Below, in pieces: positions 61,491-64,000 of a stretch of 64,000 bases of DNA. The stretch covers positions 1,054,001 through 1,118,000 of the forward strand of contig NZ_UGNW01000001.1 in the NCBI RefSeq assembly GCF_900452515.1, read 5' to 3'. The position numbers were made by a program, and so were the translations under genes. The stretch's first letter is position 1. Each line of letters starts with the position of its first letter. The notes under the pieces are model-generated. The model had not been told where the DNA came from and searched no databases. It was given only the letters and a program-made list of their open reading frames with translations. Source of the stretch: Legionella birminghamensis. Lineage in GTDB: Bacteria > Pseudomonadota > Gammaproteobacteria > Legionellales > Legionellaceae.

Positions 61491-63110
61491 ATGGATTTTA
61501 GTTCCTTGGAGCAACGGCTGCTGCTTATCGAAAAACGCTTGAGCCAGGTAGAGAGTTTACTCCACCTGCCAGCTTCGGATGCAGTTCAGGCTGAGACAGC
61601 GATAAGCCAGCCAAAAGAATTCGAAAATAGAAGCCCTGCCCGACAGGGCAACTGGCTGGGATTAGTGGCCTCCCTTTGTTTTATCCTCGCTGCCGGTTTC
61701 ATCATCAAACTGTCTATTGATACTGGATGGCTGACTCCGGAAAGGCAGATTGGACTGGCTTTTCTCTTCGGAACTCTCCTGATAGCAAGCGGCTTTGTAT
61801 TCATTGCAATTGATAAATATTATGCAAGCCTCCTGCCGGCTGCGGGAATAGTCGTTTTATATCTGAGTGATTTTGCCGCGCATCGTCTTTATTTTCTAAT
61901 TTCTTTTGAAACAGCGATTGTATTGACGAGTCTTATCTCAATTCTTTGTATTACTTTGTATTTGAGATTCAGGCACGATATCTATTCCATCATTGCAGCG
62001 ATCGGATCTTATCTGGCGCCTGTTGTGTTAGATATTAATGCCAATGCCCTGTTTTCACTCTATTATTTTCTAATCTGCTCCCTGACCTATGCTACGATTT
62101 CCATTTGGGTAGAATCTCGAATCCTGATTGTCATGGCCGCTTATTTATCCATTCTGGTGACCGGATTAATCGGTCTGAGTTTGCAAATGGATACTCTTAT
62201 CGCTGTGTTTCTGGCATTGCATTTCCTGGTGTTTGCCATCGGCACCTATCTTTATTCCAAATTGGGTGCCGAACCAATGACAGAGCGGGAATCCTGGGCT
62301 TTTTTCCCCGTGTTGCTAATATTTTATTCCCTGGAATATTTCTATATCAACAGGGCTTATCCTGGATTGGCTCCCTGGGTTTCAATTGGTTTTTCTGCCA
62401 TCCTCAGCGGTCTTTACCTTTCAGCGAAACAATGGTTTCCTGATAGGGTAATTAGCTCCCGAGCCTTGATTATGGCCTTTGCCACCATCGTTTTCTTTCA
62501 TTCCTTTTATCTGGAGCTGCTTCCTGATGCGTTTAAACCCTGGCTGTTCGTTGCAATAATCGCCCTGTGTTCTTTTCTTCCGGCCAGGTTATGGGATAAG
62601 CCGCGAGATGGTGCTTATTATCTGCCTTCGCTTGCCATTTTTCTGGTTCTGGTCATTGAATATTCCAGCATGCTCATGCATTTGCTTGAGAATAGCAGTT
62701 ACACCTGGCTCCTCGTTTCCTTCGCTTCATTTGCCAGTCTTTGGTTATTAATTACCCGCCATCGAGATCACCTGATTCAGAAACAAGAATATGGTTTGGC
62801 ACTATTAATTGCGGCCCATCTCTTGGGCGTTAGCGCCCTGTACCAGTTTTTTCATGAGATAAGCTCCTTGGCAGTATCTGCTTCCTGGCTATTTTACGCC
62901 GTAAGCGTGATTGCTTATGCTTATTTTCGTAAAGACAAAACAATGGCCAAATCGGCTTTATTAATTTTAAGTGTTGCTGCAGGCAAAGCGCTGCTTTACG
63001 ATACCGCCTCTACACCGACAGGAGTGCGTATTTTCTGTCTCATTTTGACAGGTGCGGTTTTGTACGGCTGCGGTTTGCTTATGAAACGAATTGCCAATTG
63101 GCGGGGATGA
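61491..63110 (+). CDS. DUF2339 multi-pass membrane protein
   Basis: The 539 residues begin with a short coiled-coil (FSSLEQRLLLIEKRLSQVESLLHLP), then at least twelve hydrophobic helices. The pattern WLGLVASLCFILAAGFIIKLSIDTGWLTPERQIGLAFLFGTLLIASGFVF is the start of the DUF2339 family, and the C terminus has KTMAKSALLILSVAAGKALLYDTASTPTGVRIFCLILTGAVLYGCGL. The function of the family is not known. It lies 21 bases after the flavoenzyme, with ACGGAGG before ATG 61491. Confidence 0.88.
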   Translation: MDFSSLEQRLLLIEKRLSQVESLLHLPASDAVQAETAISQPKEFENRSPARQGNWLGLVASLCFILAAGFIIKLSIDTGWLTPERQIGLAFLFGTLLIASGFVFIAIDKYYASLLPAAGIVVLYLSDFAAHRLYFLISFETAIVLTSLISILCITLYLRFRHDIYSIIAAIGSYLAPVVLDINANALFSLYYFLICSLTYATISIWVESRILIVMAAYLSILVTGLIGLSLQMDTLIAVFLALHFLVFAIGTYLYSKLGAEPMTERESWAFFPVLLIFYSLEYFYINRAYPGLAPWVSIGFSAILSGLYLSAKQWFPDRVISSRALIMAFATIVFFHSFYLELLPDAFKPWLFVAIIALCSFLPARLWDKPRDGAYYLPSLAIFLVLVIEYSSMLMHLLENSSYTWLLVSFASFASLWLLITRHRDHLIQKQEYGLALLIAAHLLGVSALYQFFHEISSLAVSASWLFYAVSVIAYAYFRKDKTMAKSALLILSVAAGKALLYDTASTPTGVRIFCLILTGAVLYGCGLLMKRIANWRG

Positions 63111-63120
63111 AGGTTATCTT

Positions 63121-63216
63121 GATCCGTTCGGCCCGAGGAGCCGCTTGCGCGGCATCTCGATGGCTCGGTGCGAAGCCTTCAAGACGGAGCTATGGCTCCT
63201 CCTACGGTCGAACGGA
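63121..63216. repeat. ATCCGTTCG palindrome element
   Basis: Arms ATCCGTTCG (63122-63130) and CGAACGGAT (about 63208-63216) are perfect inverses, and AGGAGCC (about 63136-63142) pairs with GGCTCCT (about 63193-63199). The whole 96-base element has a GC-rich, imperfect hairpin form and lies 10 bases past the DUF2339 stop and just before the 3' end of the convergent gene. Confidence 0.7.
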
Positions 63217-63234
63217 TTTAATGCAAAAGAAGAG

Positions 63235-64000
63235 TTACACGCTAAGTACCCTTGCCTGGGTCTCAATTCTCACCAGGGATTTGGGCTTGTCGAAAAACCC
63301 GATTCGATTGTAGGAAAGCGCTTCGCGAATGGACTCCTGATCATCTTCTTTATAATCTAAAAATTCATCAGGCGTTGTATTTTTAGTAACCTGGGTAAGG
63401 GCACGATCAAAGGCCTGTTGCAGCTTATTCGCTTTTTTTAAATTATTTAATCCAAAGCAAGACTGTTTAAAGCCGCTGATCTCCTGGCGAATCTTGCCTG
63501 CTAACTGCAGAATGGCATAATTATCAGCAAGAGCCAGCTTTTGAACCGGCTTAAAAATTGAATGGGTATGCGATTGATTTGGTGCTGATGAATTCAGTTT
63601 TACCAGATGGGGATCCTGTTTTTCAATCATTTCTTTAAAGGTTTCAGGAGTATAGGAAATGACTTCATCATTATTTTTAATCAGATGAATCTGGGCATTG
63701 CTTGTCCCATTTTTAAGAGAAAGGATTTTAGAGTGCAAAACATGCGGATCTCTATCTTGAAGGCTGATTCTAATCTCATCAAAGTCAAAATAGATATTAT
63801 TGAATTTTGTTAATAGCTGGCAAAAATAGTCAAAATCAACATAATGTAATTTATGGATATTAGTGTTAGACAGCTTAATTGTAGTTATTCGATCAGGTAG
63901 GGCATCAAAAAACTTTTCCTTGCAAGGCTGAAGGGATAATTGTGTAAGATCGACCTCTGTAAAATCTAGTTCTGTTTGATCATCTGGGATGCTCGCAAGT
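63235..64000 (-). CDS. LRR-like protein, 5' part outside the window
   Basis: The frame is open from the stop at 63235 to the window edge (about 255 residues); the TTG at 63738 that begins a shorter reading is internal. In the N-terminal part, TELDFTEVDLTQLSLQPCKEKFFDALPDRITTIKLSNTNIHKL resembles the leucine-rich repeat units common in Legionella effector-like proteins (LPxxITTLxLSxNxL pattern). The C-terminal part LKKANKLQQAFDRALTQVTKNTTPDEFLDYKEDDQESIREALSYNRIGFFDKPKSL is helical and I cannot name it. It may be an effector; evidence is limited to the LRR-like pattern. Confidence 0.65.
   Translation of the reverse strand, partial: LASIPDDQTELDFTEVDLTQLSLQPCKEKFFDALPDRITTIKLSNTNIHKLHYVDFDYFCQLLTKFNNIYFDFDEIRISLQDRDPHVLHSKILSLKNGTSNAQIHLIKNNDEVISYTPETFKEMIEKQDPHLVKLNSSAPNQSHTHSIFKPVQKLALADNYAILQLAGKIRQEISGFKQSCFGLNNLKKANKLQQAFDRALTQVTKNTTPDEFLDYKEDDQESIREALSYNRIGFFDKPKSLVRIETQARVLSV

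Overview
The window is from a Legionella species (Gammaproteobacteria, Legionellaceae). This rests on a nearly complete Dot/Icm type IVB secretion locus (icmT to icmB, plus icmF and icmH), with products that agree closely in length and sequence with the L. pneumophila Icm proteins. Further support comes from neighbouring housekeeping genes of Legionella type, several eukaryotic-like or effector-like orphan genes, and abundant short palindromic intergenic repeats. I see no rRNA, tRNA or CRISPR array.

Layout. 1-3.1 kb: the 3' part of alaS, then mscL and a GNAT acetyltransferase. 3.3-8.7 kb: two orphan, effector-like genes on either side of an HlyD/FUSC aromatic-acid-type efflux pair. 8.9-12.6 kb: DUF72 protein, membrane orphan, glutathione transferase, PhyH-type dioxygenase and a DUF2909 protein. 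12.6-16.4 kb: the cytochrome oxidase/haem A assembly operon surf1, hypothetical, ctaA, ctaB, sco. 16.5-19.3 kb: rimK, a small XRE-type protein and a stomatin/NfeD pair. 19.4-21.4 kb: DUF2867 protein, an ankyrin/IQ-motif protein and a cold-shock protein. 22-24.5 kb: HIT, yqgE, ruvX, pyrB. 24.8-29.4 kb: comM, ubiK, PII, EVE protein, 5-formyl-THF cyclo-ligase, a 58-residue protein and pabC. 29.4-31.9 kb: a large 816-residue orphan next to the secretion locus.

32.1-54.4 kb is the Dot/Icm locus. In order it holds a small unknown gene, icmT, icmS, an orphan in the icmR position (probable FIR gene), icmQ, icmP and icmO. Then come icmN, icmM, icmL, icmK, icmE, icmG, icmC, icmD, icmJ and icmB on the plus strand, and icmH-icmF on the minus strand. 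Together they encode the coupling ATPase complex (IcmO, IcmP, IcmJ, IcmS and the IcmQ/FIR pair), the core trans-envelope channel (IcmK, IcmE, IcmG), inner-membrane parts (IcmL, IcmM, IcmC, IcmD, IcmT), the VirB4-like ATPase IcmB and the IcmF/IcmH stabilising pair. No tphA is seen between icmB and icmF; that gap is filled by a repeat element. IcmE has an enlarged repeat domain with 75-residue super-repeats.

54.7-64 kb: a small DxxWH-motif protein, the peroxide-defence pair ahpC-ahpD behind a very good OxyR-type box, periplasmic sodC, and an EAL-HDOD signalling protein. These are followed by a predicted CE-clan cysteine protease (strong effector candidate), a FadH-type flavoenzyme, a DUF2339 membrane protein and the 3' part of an LRR-like gene that runs off the window.

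Most notable beyond gene content: (i) a 226-bp MITE-like element with 19-bp inverted ends and a perfect 9-bp target duplication at 54.5 kb, and a nested relative at 21.7 kb with a 7-of-9 duplication; (ii) a family of GAATCCCCGCGG composite palindromes at five or more sites; (iii) two PmrA-like tandem boxes of identical geometry on either side of icmTS; (iv) a motif shared by the icmT and icmP promoters; (v) long hairpins in front of icmQ and icmJ.
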